39,293 nucleotides of DNA from Streptosporangiales bacterium (GCA_009379825.1 WHTA01000055.1:1-39293), one strand, 5' to 3'. Positions 18,574 through 28,615 are shown, counted from the stretch's first letter. Program-made: numbers and translations. Notes: a model not told the origin generated them from the sequence alone.

Positions 18574-19205
18574 GCCGACGCCGCGGGCAGCTGGTCGCGG
18601 GCGCGGTGGTTCTGTGGCTGCTCGCCCCCGGGCTGCTCGCGGCGGCGCGGTGGCCGTCGTGGTGGGCGTGGATCGCGCCTGAGCAGACGCCCATGACCTG
18701 GCTGCAGAGCGTAGTGCTGGTCCTCGCCGCCGCCGGGGCGCTGCTGCTGGCGGCCATAGGCGCGCCTGCACCGCGCATCTGGCTGCTCCTCGCCGTGGGG
18801 CTGTGCGGGTTGGCGTTCGACGAGCGGTTCGCGGTGCACGAGCGGATCAGGGACGGTTTCCTCGCGCCGCGCGACGTGCGGGTGCCGTTCCTGCCCTGGG
18901 TCGGCCCCGGCGACTTCCTGCTCCTCGGCGTGGCTCTCGTCGGGCTGGGGGTGCTGCCGTTCGTCTGGCGTGCCCTGGCCGGCGACCGGCTCGCCAGGGT
19001 GGCGTTCGCGGTCGGGGTCGGGCTCGCCCTCGTCGCGGTGGCGTCGGACTCGGTCGATCCGGCGCGCTGGTCGGTGGCGGCCGAGCGGTGGGAGCAGAGC
19101 CTGGAGGAGGTGGTGGAGCTCGGGTCCGGGCTGGCGCTGCTCTGTGCCGTCTGGCTGCGGCTGCTCGCCGTGCTCGGCGACCGGCTGCGGGACGGCCGAA
19201 GCTAG
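18570..19205 (+). CDS. Integral membrane protein with DERFAVHERIRD motif
   Basis: The product is 211 residues with about five predicted hydrophobic helices (near 10-28, 45-63, 68-82, 113-133 and 143-160) and a last one at about 183-200. Two polar motifs stand out: GLAFDERFAVHERIRDGFLA between helices, and RWEQSLEEVVELGSGLALL before the last helix. The paired Glu-rich/His motifs could bind metal, but I do not recognise a family with confidence. GTG 18570 overlaps the dehydrogenase stop (GTGA), so the pair is one transcription unit. Confidence 0.75.
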   Translation: MSRRRGQLVAGAVVLWLLAPGLLAAARWPSWWAWIAPEQTPMTWLQSVVLVLAAAGALLLAAIGAPAPRIWLLLAVGLCGLAFDERFAVHERIRDGFLAPRDVRVPFLPWVGPGDFLLLGVALVGLGVLPFVWRALAGDRLARVAFAVGVGLALVAVASDSVDPARWSVAAERWEQSLEEVVELGSGLALLCAVWLRLLAVLGDRLRDGRS

Positions 19206-19214
19206 AGTCGACGC

Positions 19215-19856
19215 GTGGTGAAACACATCGTCTGGGACTGGAACGGCACGCTGCTGCACGACGTGGACATCGTCGTACGCACGATGAACGAGACGTTGGT
19301 GCAGGTCGGCTTCACACCCGTCACCGTCGAGGAGTACCGCGCGGCGTACTGCCGGCCGATCAGGACGTTCTACGCCAAGCTGGTCGGGCGGGAGCTCAGC
19401 GACGAGGAGTGGGTGTGGCTGGACGACGCGTTCCACGACATCTACCACGTGCGCGCCCGCGAATGCGTGCTCAGCCCGGGCGCGGAGCGGGCCCTGGACG
19501 AGTGGTGTGACCTCGGCGGCAGCCAGTCGCTGCTGTCGATGTACCACCACGACCAGCTGGTGGCCCTGGTGGACAAGCACGGCATCGCCGGGTACTTCAG
19601 CCGGGTCGACGGGTTACGCGACGCACACGGCGATCACAAGGCGGAGTTCCTGGTGCGGCACCTGCAGGAACAGCAGCTCGAGCCGACCGAGGTCCTCGTG
19701 GTCGGCGACAGCGTCGACGACGCGCACGCCGCGTGGCACGTCGGCGCCCGGTGCGCGCTCTACAGCGGCGGTTTCCACGACGCCGCCAGCCTCGCCGCCA
19801 CCGACCTGCCCGTCGTGTCGAGTCTCGGCGAGGCGGTGGCGCTCGCGTCCCGCTAG
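19215..19856 (+). CDS. HAD-superfamily phosphatase
   Basis: The product is 213 residues. Motif I is WDWNGTLLHD (Asp8 nucleophile, with Asn rather than the second Asp, i.e. DxN), the motif II region is SLLSMYHHDQ, the motif III lysine is in HGDHKAEFL, and motif IV is VLVVGDSVDDAHAAWHVGA. This is the phosphoglycolate phosphatase-like (subfamily I) arrangement with a helical cap at about residues 17-85. DxN instead of DxD is common in one actinobacterial subgroup and may alter substrate or rate. The gene starts 9 bp after the membrane protein gene at GTG 19215 (GTG 19218 is equally possible) and is probably in the same operon. Confidence 0.88.
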   Translation: MVKHIVWDWNGTLLHDVDIVVRTMNETLVQVGFTPVTVEEYRAAYCRPIRTFYAKLVGRELSDEEWVWLDDAFHDIYHVRARECVLSPGAERALDEWCDLGGSQSLLSMYHHDQLVALVDKHGIAGYFSRVDGLRDAHGDHKAEFLVRHLQEQQLEPTEVLVVGDSVDDAHAAWHVGARCALYSGGFHDAASLAATDLPVVSSLGEAVALASR

Positions 19857-19909
19857 TCGGGACCGGGCCGGCGGCGTTAGCCTCGCCGTAGGAGAGGGAG
19901 GTCGTCGCG

Positions 19910-21538
19910 ATGGACGCTGTCACGGAAGTGCCGCAGCCAGTCAACGAGCCGCAGCTGGGTCACGCGCCAGGCAGTGCGGAACGTCAGGGCCTGGAGGAGC
20001 GGGTCAAGGAGCTGGCCGGCGAACGGCACGAGCTGACCATGACCATCAACGGCAAGCAGCGGATGGGCGGCGGCGACAGCATCGACGTCGTGCAGCCGCA
20101 CAACCGGCACCACGTGCTCGGGGTGACAGGTAACGCGACGGAGGACGACGTGCGGGCCGCGGTGGAGGCGGCGAAGACGGCGGCGCCGGAGTGGCAGGCG
20201 ATGTCGTTCGACGACCGGGCTGCGGTGTTACTGCGTGCGGCCGACCTGCTCGCCGGGCCGTGGCGTGCGACGGTGAACGCGGCGACGATCCTCGGCCAGT
20301 CGAAGTCCGTGCAGCAGGCGGAGATCGACGCCGCGTGCGAGCTGATCGACTTCTGGCGGTTCAACGTGTACTTCGCGTCGCAGTTGCTGCGGGAGCAGCC
20401 GCTGTCGGTGCGCGGGGTGTGGAACCGGGCCGAGTACCGGCCGTTGGACGGGTTCGTGACCGCGATCACGCCGTTCAACTTCACCGCGATCGCCGGTAAT
20501 CTCCCCACCGCCCCGGCGCTGATGGGCAACACGGTGGTGTGGAAGCCGTCGGTGACCCAGCAGTTGGCCGCGCACTACACGATGCGCGTGCTCGAGGCCG
20601 CCGGCATGCCACCGGGCGTGATCAACCTGGTGACCGGTGACGGCACGGCGCTCGATGATGCGGCACTGCATGACCCCGGCCTCGGCGGGCTGCACTTCAC
20701 CGGCTCGGTACGTACGTTCCAGCTGCTGTGGCGCACCATCGGGGAGAACATCGCCGGGTACCGGCAGTACCCGCGCATCGTCGGCGAGACCGGCGGGAAG
20801 GATTTCCTGTTCGCGCACCCGTCCGCCGACCCGGAGTCACTGCGGGTGATGATGAGCCGCGGCGCGTTCGAGTACCAGGGGCAGAAGTGCTCCGCACTGT
20901 CGCGGGCGTACGTGCCACGGTCGCTGTGGAACCGGCTACGCGACGACCTGGTCGACGAGGTCAACACCCTCACCATGGGTGACGTCGCCAGCGACCTGTC
21001 CACGTTCATGGGCGCGGTCATCGACGACCGCTCGTTCGCGCGGCTGGACGAGGCGCTCGGCCGGATCACGTCCAGCGGTTCCACCGAGGTGCTCACCGGC
21101 GGCACCGCCGACGACAGCCGTGGCTACTTCGTGCAGCCGACCGTGGTCGAGTGCAGCGACCCCGGACACGAGCTGTTCACCACCGAGTACTTCGGCCCGA
21201 TCATCGGCGTGCACGTCTACGAGGACTCCAGGTGGGCCGATGTCGCCGCCCAGGCCGCCGACATCGCACCGTACGCACTCACCGGCGGCGTCGCCGCGAC
21301 CGACCGACGCGCCATCGCCGCACTCAGCGACACGTTCAGGTTCGCCGCCGGCAACTTCTACATCAACGACAAGCCCACCGGTTCGATCGTCGGACAACAG
21401 CCGTTCGGCGGCAGCCGCGCCAGCGGCACCAACGACAAGGCCGGCTCCGCACAGAACCTCGCCCGCTGGACCAGCATGCGGTCGATCAAGGAGAACTTCG
21501 TCCCGCCGACGGACTACCGTTACCCACACATGGGCTGA
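19910..21538 (+). CDS. pruA: L-glutamate gamma-semialdehyde (1-pyrroline-5-carboxylate) dehydrogenase
   Basis: This enzyme oxidises glutamate semialdehyde to glutamate with NAD, the second step of proline catabolism. The product is 542 residues, right for the monofunctional actinobacterial enzyme. Signatures are FVTAITPFNFTAIAGNLPTA, GNTVVWKPS, LHFTGSVRTFQ, the general base in VGETGGKDF (about residue 292), and the catalytic Cys in YQGQKCSALSRAYVP (about 327). The C terminus with PFGGSRASGTNDKAG is also typical. ATG 19910 follows GGAGAGGGAGGTCG. The NAD-glutamate dehydrogenase gene begins 48 bp downstream, so the product glutamate can be taken on to 2-oxoglutarate. No proline dehydrogenase gene is in the window. 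Confidence 0.96.
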   Translation: MDAVTEVPQPVNEPQLGHAPGSAERQGLEERVKELAGERHELTMTINGKQRMGGGDSIDVVQPHNRHHVLGVTGNATEDDVRAAVEAAKTAAPEWQAMSFDDRAAVLLRAADLLAGPWRATVNAATILGQSKSVQQAEIDAACELIDFWRFNVYFASQLLREQPLSVRGVWNRAEYRPLDGFVTAITPFNFTAIAGNLPTAPALMGNTVVWKPSVTQQLAAHYTMRVLEAAGMPPGVINLVTGDGTALDDAALHDPGLGGLHFTGSVRTFQLLWRTIGENIAGYRQYPRIVGETGGKDFLFAHPSADPESLRVMMSRGAFEYQGQKCSALSRAYVPRSLWNRLRDDLVDEVNTLTMGDVASDLSTFMGAVIDDRSFARLDEALGRITSSGSTEVLTGGTADDSRGYFVQPTVVECSDPGHELFTTEYFGPIIGVHVYEDSRWADVAAQAADIAPYALTGGVAATDRRAIAALSDTFRFAAGNFYINDKPTGSIVGQQPFGGSRASGTNDKAGSAQNLARWTSMRSIKENFVPPTDYRYPHMG

Positions 21539-21586
21539 CGCCCGGGTAGACAAGTGCAACAGTGACTCGACGGCGAGGTGGGGGCG

Positions 21587-24500
21587 ATGCACGACGAGCT
21601 CGAAGACGCCAAGGACGACGTGCTCGACCGGGCGGCGAAGATCGGGCTGAAGTCTTCTGGCGGCCACGAGCGGCAGGACGACCTGTCCAGTCTGTTGCAC
21701 ACCTACTACCGGCACGTGCCCGCGGAGGACCTGCTCGCGCGTGACCCCGTCGACGTGTTCGGGTCCGCGGTGGCGCACCGGCGGCTCGGCCGGGTGCGAC
21801 CGGCGGGTCGCACGCTCGTCCGCGCGTACACCCCCACGCAGGAGTCGCACGGCTGGGAGTGCGGCCACTCGGTGGTGGAAATCATCACCGAGGACATGCC
21901 GTTCCTCGTCGACTCGGTACGCATGGAGCTGCAGCGCAGAGACCTCTCGCTGCACTTCATCGCGCACCCGCAGATCCACGCACGCCGGTCGCTGAGCGGC
22001 GAGCTCATCGAGCTCTGCACGGGCGACGACAGCGTCGCGCCTCCGGACGACGCCATCGTGGAGTCGTGGATCCACTTGGAGGTGGACCGGCAGGACGACG
22101 ACGAGGCACTGCACAGCCTCGAGCAGGACATGACCCGGGTGCTGACCGACGTACGGGAGGCGGTCGAGGACTGGCCGCGGATGCGGCACACCATGCTCGA
22201 GCTCGCCGGTCAGCTCGAGACAGCGCCACCCGAGTCCGCGGGCGAATCGGCGGCAACCGCCGTCGAGCTGCTGCGGTGGTTGGCTGACGACCACTTCACG
22301 CTGCTCGGCTACCGCGAGTACGACCTGGTGACGAAGGACGGCGAGGACGCGCTCGTCGGCGTGCGGGGTACCGGGCTCGGCATCCTGCGTGCGGACAGGG
22401 ACGCGTCGGAGAGCTTCGCCAAGCTGCCGCCCGAGGTGCGGGCGCTCGCCCGTGTGCCGCAGCTGTTCTTCATCACGAAGGCCAACTCGCGCGCGACCGT
22501 CCACCGCGACTCGTACCTCGACTACATCGGCATCAAGAAGTTCGACGAGAACGGCGCGGTCGTCGGGGAACGCAGGTTCCTCGGCCTGCTGACGCACCAG
22601 GCGTACAGCGAGAGCATCACGAGGATCCCTGTGCTGAAGGAGAAGTACGCGCAGGTCCTCGACCGGTCGGGGCTCGATCCGAGCAGCCATGACGGCAAGA
22701 ACCTGCTCGAGATCATGGAGAACTACCCGCGCGACGAGCTGTTCCAGACCGAGCTCGACGAGCTGTACCCGATCGTGCTCGGCGTGCTCAACCTCAGGGA
22801 ACGGCGCCGGCTCAAGCTGTTCCTGCGCCGCGACAGGTACGGCAGGTTCATGTCGTGCATCGTGTACCTCCCGAGGGACAGGTACACGACTCCGGTACGG
22901 CTGCGGATCCAGGAGATCCTGCGGCAGACCTTCGACGGGGCCTCGGTGGACTACAGCGCGTCCATCGGGGAGTCGCTGCTTGCCATGCTGCACGTGGTGG
23001 TGCGGGCCAAGCGCGGGCAGTCGATCTCCGTGGTCGACCCGGACCCGGTGGAGAGCCGGATCGCGGACGCGATCAGGACGTGGGACGAGGACCTCGGCGA
23101 CGCCATCAGGCGCGAGTGCGGCGAGGCCGCGGCGAACCAGCTCATCCGAACGTACGGCGGTTCGTTCCCCGAGGCGTACAAGGAGGCGTTCCCCGCCCGT
23201 ACCGCCGTCGCCGACCTGAAGCGGATGGAGACCCTCGGCGACGAGCACGGCATCGACCTGAACCTGTACGAGCCGTACGATGCGGCGCCGGGGGAGCGGC
23301 GGCTGAAGATCTACCGCACCGGTCCTGCCATGTCGCTGACCGACGTCCTGCCGCTGCTGCAGTCGATCGGGGTGGAGGTCGTCGACCAGCGGCCGTACCT
23401 GGTCGAGCGGCGCGGCAAGGTCGCGGCGTGGGTGTACGACTTCGGCCTACGTTACGAGCCGGCCGGCGACGTCGAGGACCACAAGCTGAAGCAGCTCTTC
23501 CAGGAGACCTTCCTCGGCCTGTGGCGCGGCGAGATCGAGATCGACAGGTTCAACGCCCTGGTGCCGTACGCCGGCCTGGACTGGCGGCAGGTGATGGTGC
23601 TGCGGGCGTACGCGAAGTTCCTGCGGCAGGCCGAGTCGCCGTTCAGCTCCAGCTACATCGAGCGCTGCGTCACCGGCAACGTCGCGATCACCCGGTTGCT
23701 CGTGCAGCTCTTCGAGATCAGGCACGACCCGCGCTTCGACGGCGACCGCGAGCTTCGTACGAAGGAGCTGACCGAGCGGATCGGCGAGGCCATCGACCAG
23801 GTGACCAGCCTGGACGAGGACCGCATCCTGCGCAGCTACCTGGCGATGGTCCTCGCGACGCTGCGAACCAGCTACTTCCAGGCCGGTGCCGACGGTCGCC
23901 CACGGTCGTACCTGGCGCTGAAGTTCGACCCGGCGCAGATCGACGACCTGCCGAAGCCGCGGCCGGCGTTCGAGGTGTTCGTCTACTCACCGCGGGTGGA
24001 AGGCGTGCACCTGCGGTTCGGCAAGGTCGCCAGGGGCGGGCTACGTTGGTCCGACCGCCGCGAGGACTTCCGTACGGAGATCCTCGGCCTGGTGAAGGCG
24101 CAGATGGTGAAGAACTCCGTCATCGTGCCGGTCGGCGCGAAGGGCGGGTTCGTGGTGAAGCGATCGCCGGCCGACTCGTCCGACCGCGACGCAGTGCAGG
24201 CCGAGGGCATCACCTGCTACCGGATGTTCATCTCCGCCCTGCTCGACATCGTGGACAACCGGGTCGACGGCGCGATCGTGCCGCCGACGGACGTGGTCTG
24301 CCACGACAGCGCCGACCCGTACCTCGTGGTGGCTGCGGACAAGGGCACCGCGACGTTCTCGGACATCGCGAACGAGATCGCCGTGCAGCGCGGGTTCTGG
24401 CTCGGCGACGCGTTCGCGTCCGGTGGCTCCACCGGCTACGACCACAAGGCGATGGGCATCACCGCGCGCGGTGCCTGGGAGTCGGTGAAGTACCACTTCA

Positions 24501-26470
24501 GGCAGCTCGGCGTGGACGTCCAGTCCGAGGACTTCACGGTGGTCGGTGTAGGCGACATGAGCGGCGACGTGTTCGGCAACGGCATGCTGCTGTCCGAGCA
24601 CATCCGGCTGGTCGCCGCGTTCGACCACAGGCACATCTTCCTCGACCCGAACCCGGACGCCGCGACGTCGTACGCTGAACGGCGGCGGCTGTTCGAGGTA
24701 CCCAGGTCGTCGTGGGCCGACTACGACACGTCGCTGATCTCCACCGGCGGTGGGGTGTACCCGCGCGCCGCGAAGTCGGTGCGGATCAGCGCCGAGGTGC
24801 GCGAGGCGCTGGGTATCGAGACCGCGGTGGAGAAGATGACGCCGCACCAGCTGATGCGGGCGATCCTCTGCGCGCCCGTCGACCTGTTCTGGAACGGCGG
24901 CATCGGCACGTACGTGAAGGCGACCACGGAGACGCACGCCGACGTCGGTGACAAGGCCAACGACGCGATCCGCATCGACGGCAACGACCTGCGCAGCAAG
25001 GTCGTGGGCGAGGGCGGCAACCTCGGGCTCACCCAGCTCGGCCGGATCGAGTACGCAGTGTCCGGCGGCCGGGTGAACACCGACTTCATCGACAACTCCG
25101 CCGGCGTCGACACGTCCGACCACGAGGTCAACATCAAGGTGCTGCTCGACAGCGTCGTCCGTGCGGGCGACCTCACCGAGAAGCAGCGCAACGACCTGCT
25201 CGGCGGGATGACCGACGAGGTCGCGCAGCTGGTGCTGCGCAACAACTACGAGCAGAACGTCGTGCTCGCCAACTCGGTGAAGCAGAACGCGCAGATGCTG
25301 CACGTGCACATCAGGTACCTGCGCAAGCTCGAGCGCGACGGGCACCTGGACAGGAAGATCGAGTTCCTGCCCAACAACAAGCAGCTGAACGACCGGAGGT
25401 CGGCGGGCAGCGGGCTTTCCTCGCCTGAGCTGGCCGTCGTGCTCGCGTACACGAAGATCGTGCTCACCGAGGCGCTTCTCGAGTCCGACCTGCCCGAGGA
25501 CCCGTACCTCCGCAACGAGCTGTACACGTACTTCCCATCTGCGCTCGCCGACCGGTACCGCGACACGATGGACCAGCACCCGCTGCGGCGCGAGATCATC
25601 GCCACCTGCGTGGTCAACAACATGGTCAACCGCAGTGGCACGACCGCCGTGTTCCGGTTCCAGGAGGAGACGTCGGCGTCGGTCGCGGACATCACGTCGG
25701 CGTACGAGGTGGCCACCGAGGTGTTCGGCCTGCACGACTTCTGGGAGGACGTCGAGAAGCTGAACCACCTGGTGCCGCTCGACACCCAGCTGCAGATGCT
25801 GCTCGAGGCACGCAAGCTCACCGAGCGCGGCACCCGGTGGCTGTTGCACCACAGGCGGCCGCCGTTCGACATCGAGAACACCATCACCGCGTACCGCGAG
25901 GGGGTGCGCGCGATCATGCCGGACATGGCGAAGGTGCTGGTCGGCAGCGACCTGCGCTCGTACGCCGCGCGGCGGGACGGCCTGACCAGCCAGGGCGTGC
26001 CGAACGCGCTGGCCGAGTGGGTCGCCGGGTTCGTGCCCGCGTTCTCCGTGCTCGACATCGTAGACGTGGCGACCAGCATGGAGCTTTCGGTGCAGGAGGT
26101 CGCCGAGGTGTACTTCGAGCTGGCCGACCGGCTGTCCGTCGCGGCGCTGCGGGAGAAGATCATCGGCCTGCCGCGCAACGACCGGTGGCACACCATGGCC
26201 CGCAACTCGCTGCGCGACGACCTGTACGAGGCGCACAAGGACCTGGTCCGCAGCGTCTTCGCGTTCAGCGAGCCCGGCATGTCGGTGGACGAGCGGGTGC
26301 AAGCCTGGGCCGAACGCAACGCGACCGCCGTCGCCCGCGGCCGCCAACAGTTCGAGGAAATCTGGGACGAGGACGTCTTCGACATGGCCACCCTGTCCGT
26401 CGCCGTACGCGCCGTCCGCACGCTGGTCTCCGCCAGCGCCCTCCCGGACCAGGTGACAGCCGCGCCCTGA
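21587..26470 (+). CDS. gdhB: NAD-dependent glutamate dehydrogenase, large (180-kDa) class
   Basis: The enzyme deaminates glutamate to 2-oxoglutarate and ammonium using NAD. The product is 1627 residues, matching the large GDH class found in Streptomyces and Pseudomonas. A long N-terminal region with ACT-like modules includes MPFLVDSVRMELQRRDLSLH. The catalytic domain has GLRWSDRREDFRTEILGLVK, NSVIVPVGAKGGFVVKR (about residue 852), DFTVVGVGDMSGDVFGNGML (about 985, dinucleotide fold) and NGGIGTYVKATTETHADVGD. The C terminus is helical. ATG 21587 has GAGGTGG just upstream; GTG 21578 is an alternative. The gene is downstream of and co-directional with pruA, which makes a proline/glutamate catabolic unit. 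Confidence 0.95.
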   Translation: MHDELEDAKDDVLDRAAKIGLKSSGGHERQDDLSSLLHTYYRHVPAEDLLARDPVDVFGSAVAHRRLGRVRPAGRTLVRAYTPTQESHGWECGHSVVEIITEDMPFLVDSVRMELQRRDLSLHFIAHPQIHARRSLSGELIELCTGDDSVAPPDDAIVESWIHLEVDRQDDDEALHSLEQDMTRVLTDVREAVEDWPRMRHTMLELAGQLETAPPESAGESAATAVELLRWLADDHFTLLGYREYDLVTKDGEDALVGVRGTGLGILRADRDASESFAKLPPEVRALARVPQLFFITKANSRATVHRDSYLDYIGIKKFDENGAVVGERRFLGLLTHQAYSESITRIPVLKEKYAQVLDRSGLDPSSHDGKNLLEIMENYPRDELFQTELDELYPIVLGVLNLRERRRLKLFLRRDRYGRFMSCIVYLPRDRYTTPVRLRIQEILRQTFDGASVDYSASIGESLLAMLHVVVRAKRGQSISVVDPDPVESRIADAIRTWDEDLGDAIRRECGEAAANQLIRTYGGSFPEAYKEAFPARTAVADLKRMETLGDEHGIDLNLYEPYDAAPGERRLKIYRTGPAMSLTDVLPLLQSIGVEVVDQRPYLVERRGKVAAWVYDFGLRYEPAGDVEDHKLKQLFQETFLGLWRGEIEIDRFNALVPYAGLDWRQVMVLRAYAKFLRQAESPFSSSYIERCVTGNVAITRLLVQLFEIRHDPRFDGDRELRTKELTERIGEAIDQVTSLDEDRILRSYLAMVLATLRTSYFQAGADGRPRSYLALKFDPAQIDDLPKPRPAFEVFVYSPRVEGVHLRFGKVARGGLRWSDRREDFRTEILGLVKAQMVKNSVIVPVGAKGGFVVKRSPADSSDRDAVQAEGITCYRMFISALLDIVDNRVDGAIVPPTDVVCHDSADPYLVVAADKGTATFSDIANEIAVQRGFWLGDAFASGGSTGYDHKAMGITARGAWESVKYHFRQLGVDVQSEDFTVVGVGDMSGDVFGNGMLLSEHIRLVAAFDHRHIFLDPNPDAATSYAERRRLFEVPRSSWADYDTSLISTGGGVYPRAAKSVRISAEVREALGIETAVEKMTPHQLMRAILCAPVDLFWNGGIGTYVKATTETHADVGDKANDAIRIDGNDLRSKVVGEGGNLGLTQLGRIEYAVSGGRVNTDFIDNSAGVDTSDHEVNIKVLLDSVVRAGDLTEKQRNDLLGGMTDEVAQLVLRNNYEQNVVLANSVKQNAQMLHVHIRYLRKLERDGHLDRKIEFLPNNKQLNDRRSAGSGLSSPELAVVLAYTKIVLTEALLESDLPEDPYLRNELYTYFPSALADRYRDTMDQHPLRREIIATCVVNNMVNRSGTTAVFRFQEETSASVADITSAYEVATEVFGLHDFWEDVEKLNHLVPLDTQLQMLLEARKLTERGTRWLLHHRRPPFDIENTITAYREGVRAIMPDMAKVLVGSDLRSYAARRDGLTSQGVPNALAEWVAGFVPAFSVLDIVDVATSMELSVQEVAEVYFELADRLSVAALREKIIGLPRNDRWHTMARNSLRDDLYEAHKDLVRSVFAFSEPGMSVDERVQAWAERNATAVARGRQQFEEIWDEDVFDMATLSVAVRAVRTLVSASALPDQVTAAP

Positions 26471-26519
26471 AGTCGAGCCGGGCACGGACTGCGGTTGGGG
26501 CGGTCGTAGGCTCGGTGGT

Positions 26520-27428
26520 GTGGGGAACGCCGTCGCACCGAAGAGCAAGGGATCGACGGGTACCGCGGTCGGGCTGGTGCTCGGCGGGGTGTTCTCGCTC
26601 CAGTTCGGGGCTGCGTTCGCGGCGCTGCTGTTCCCGCGGGTCGGGGCGCTCGGGGCGGTCACCCTACGGTTGGTCATCGCCGCCGTGCTGCTGCTTGTCG
26701 TCGTGCGGCCGCGGCTGCGTGGGCACAGCAGGACGGATCTCGCCGTCGTCGTCGGGTTCGGGCTGATCCTCGCCGTGATGAACGGGTGCTTCTACCTCGC
26801 ACTCGAGCGGCTGCCCCTCGGCGTCGCCGTCACCTTCGAGTTCCTCGGGCCGCTCGGCCTCGCGCTTGTGATGTCGCGCCGGCTGCTCGACCTGCTGTGG
26901 GTCGGCTTCGCCGCGGGCGGCGTCGTGCTGCTCGGCGGCGGCGCGCCCGACGGGCTGGATTGGGTGGGCGTCGCGTTCGCGCTCGCCGCGGCCACCTGCT
27001 GGGCCATGTACATCCTGCTCAGCGCCGAGACCGGCAGACGGTTCCCGCGTACGGACGGGCTCGCGCTCGCGATGGGCATCGGCGCGCTCGCGATCCTGCC
27101 GTTCGGCGTGGTCACGGCGGGCAGCAGCATGGTCGAGCCGGTGATACTCGGCCTCGGCGCGCTGGTGGCACTGATGAGCTCGGTGGTGCCGTACACCCTC
27201 GAACTGCTCGCGCTGCGCAGGATCAAGCCGGCCACGTTCGGCATCCTGCTGAGCCTGGAGCCGGCGATCGCGGCGCTGGCGGGTGCGATCGTGCTGACGC
27301 AGTGGCTGAGCGGGTGGCAGCTGCTCGCGATCGGGCTGGTGGTCGTGGCCAGCGCGGGGGCGACGGCGCAGGCCCGCAAGGACGCGACCGAGCCGCCCGA
27401 GGTGGCGGCGAACAAATATCTTGGCTGA
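26520..27428 (+). CDS. EamA-family transporter, RhtA-like exporter
   Basis: The product is 302 residues with ten hydrophobic helices in two EamA repeats (about 15-140 and 150-285). The best-preserved stretches are GFGLILAVMNGCFYLALERL, PLGVAVTFEFLGPLGLALVM and the second-repeat PYTLELLALRRIKPATFGIL, followed by SLEPAIAALAGAIVL. These match the RhtA threonine/homoserine exporter group. The transported solute cannot be told from sequence. GTG 26520 is the only sensible start ahead of the first helix. It lies 49 bp after the GDH gene; amino-acid export next to amino-acid catabolism is plausible context, but co-transcription is not shown. Confidence 0.87.
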   Translation: MGNAVAPKSKGSTGTAVGLVLGGVFSLQFGAAFAALLFPRVGALGAVTLRLVIAAVLLLVVVRPRLRGHSRTDLAVVVGFGLILAVMNGCFYLALERLPLGVAVTFEFLGPLGLALVMSRRLLDLLWVGFAAGGVVLLGGGAPDGLDWVGVAFALAAATCWAMYILLSAETGRRFPRTDGLALAMGIGALAILPFGVVTAGSSMVEPVILGLGALVALMSSVVPYTLELLALRRIKPATFGILLSLEPAIAALAGAIVLTQWLSGWQLLAIGLVVVASAGATAQARKDATEPPEVAANKYLG

Positions 27429-27467
27429 GTCGCGAACTCACCCCGTCCTGCCGGACATGGACGGGGT

Positions 27468-28097
27468 ATGAGCGGGGCGGAGGCGAACCGGCGCACCGAC
27501 GCCGAACTGTGGACGCAGGTCAGCAACGACGACCCGGCCGCGTTCGGCGAGCTGTTCGAACGCCATGCCGACGCAGTCTACAACCACTGTTTCCGCCGCA
27601 CCGGCTCCTGGAGCACGGCGGAGGACCTCACCTCGGCGGTCTTCCTCGACGCCTGGCGCCGCCGCCGCGAGATCACCGTCACCACGGACAGCATGCTGCC
27701 GTGGTTGCTCGCGGTCGCCAACAACGACGTACGCAACCAGCAGCGCGCGCTGTGGCGGCGCCGACGGCTGATCGCCCGGCTGCCCGCGGTCGTCGTCCAA
27801 CCCGACCCGGCGGACGAGGCCGCCGAGCGGGTGGACGACGAGCACACCATGCGGCACATCCTGAAGGTCTTCCGCAAGCTCACCGCCGACGAGCAGGACG
27901 TGCTCGCGCTCTGCGTGTGGGCAGAGCTCAGCTACGCTGACGCCGCCGTGGCGCTCGGCATCCCGGTGGGCACCGTCAGGTCCAGGCTGGCGCGTGCCCG
28001 GCAACAGCTGCGGAAGCTGACCGGGCTCGACGAGGGGGCCGCAGGCGCGCCGCGCCGGGTCCCGCAGGAGGGAGTCGAAGGAGGCATGCTCCCGTGA
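27468..28097 (+). CDS. ECF-type RNA polymerase sigma factor
   Basis: The product is 209 residues. Region 2 is FGELFERHADAVYNHCFRRT-GSWSTAEDLTSAVFLDAWRRR, with PWLLAVANNDVRNQQRALWR after it. Region 4 is LTADEQDVLALCVWAELSYA-DAAVALGIPVGTVRSRLARARQQLRKL. This is the sigma-70 family ECF layout, in the subgroup often annotated as RNA polymerase sigma factor/transcription initiation protein. ATG 27468 is suitably placed. A membrane protein gene starts within its last codons (GTGA at 28094). That is the usual position of an anti-sigma factor or of a membrane reporter of the same regulon. Confidence 0.92.
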   Translation: MSGAEANRRTDAELWTQVSNDDPAAFGELFERHADAVYNHCFRRTGSWSTAEDLTSAVFLDAWRRRREITVTTDSMLPWLLAVANNDVRNQQRALWRRRRLIARLPAVVVQPDPADEAAERVDDEHTMRHILKVFRKLTADEQDVLALCVWAELSYADAAVALGIPVGTVRSRLARARQQLRKLTGLDEGAAGAPRRVPQEGVEGGMLP

Positions 28098-28615
28098 CCA
28101 TGACGCAACTGCCGCCGCCGCGCGAGTTCCCGGCGGACCGGCGTGCGCAGACCCGTGAGCTGCTCGAGGCGGCAGCGGCCAGAACGCTTCAGCCGCGCCG
28201 CGGGCGGTGGCTGAGCAGGACGACCGTCGTGGTGGTCGCCGCCGCGCTGTTCACCGGCGGCGGCGTGGCGACCGCGTACGTCGCCTTCCGGCAGGCGGAC
28301 CAGCTCACCGACATCCGCTGCTACACGAAGGTGGACGCCGACCAGAGCGCCGACTTCCCCGGCACCACGGTCACCAGCCGCGGCGTCGGTTCGCAGGGTC
28401 GCACCGCGGCCGCCGACCCGATCAAGGTGTGCGGCGACCTGTGGCGGCAGGGCGTGCTCGAGTCGGGCGCCGACACCGCGGCCGAACCGGGGAACGCCAG
28501 GCAGCGCGCGCCACGGCTGCAGGCGTGCGTGCTCGACGAAGGCACCGCCGCGGTCTATCCCAGCCGCGACTCGGGCGTCTGCCGCCAACTCGGACTTCCG
28601 CGCCTCAAACGCTAG
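28094..28615 (+). CDS. Single-pass membrane protein coupled to the sigma factor gene
   Basis: The product is 173 residues. It has a cytoplasmic N-terminal stretch of about 40 residues (MTMTQLPPPREFPADRRAQT, then RELLEAAAARTLQPRR), one transmembrane helix at about 42-62 (TTVVVVAAALFTGGGVATAY), and an exported domain of about 110 residues containing four Cys (IRCYTK, KVCGDLW, QACVLDEG, GVCRQLG). The 4-bp overlap with the sigma gene suggests an anti-sigma-like or sensor role. However, no zinc-binding anti-sigma HxxxCxxC motif is present. Function is inferred from context only. Confidence 0.75.
   Translation: MTMTQLPPPREFPADRRAQTRELLEAAAARTLQPRRGRWLSRTTVVVVAAALFTGGGVATAYVAFRQADQLTDIRCYTKVDADQSADFPGTTVTSRGVGSQGRTAAADPIKVCGDLWRQGVLESGADTAAEPGNARQRAPRLQACVLDEGTAAVYPSRDSGVCRQLGLPRLKR

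Noticed and set aside
24041-26677. Long antisense frame opposite the NAD-GDH gene
   Set aside because: Low-complexity Val/Arg/Asp-rich translation opposite a conserved enzyme gene; not a gene.
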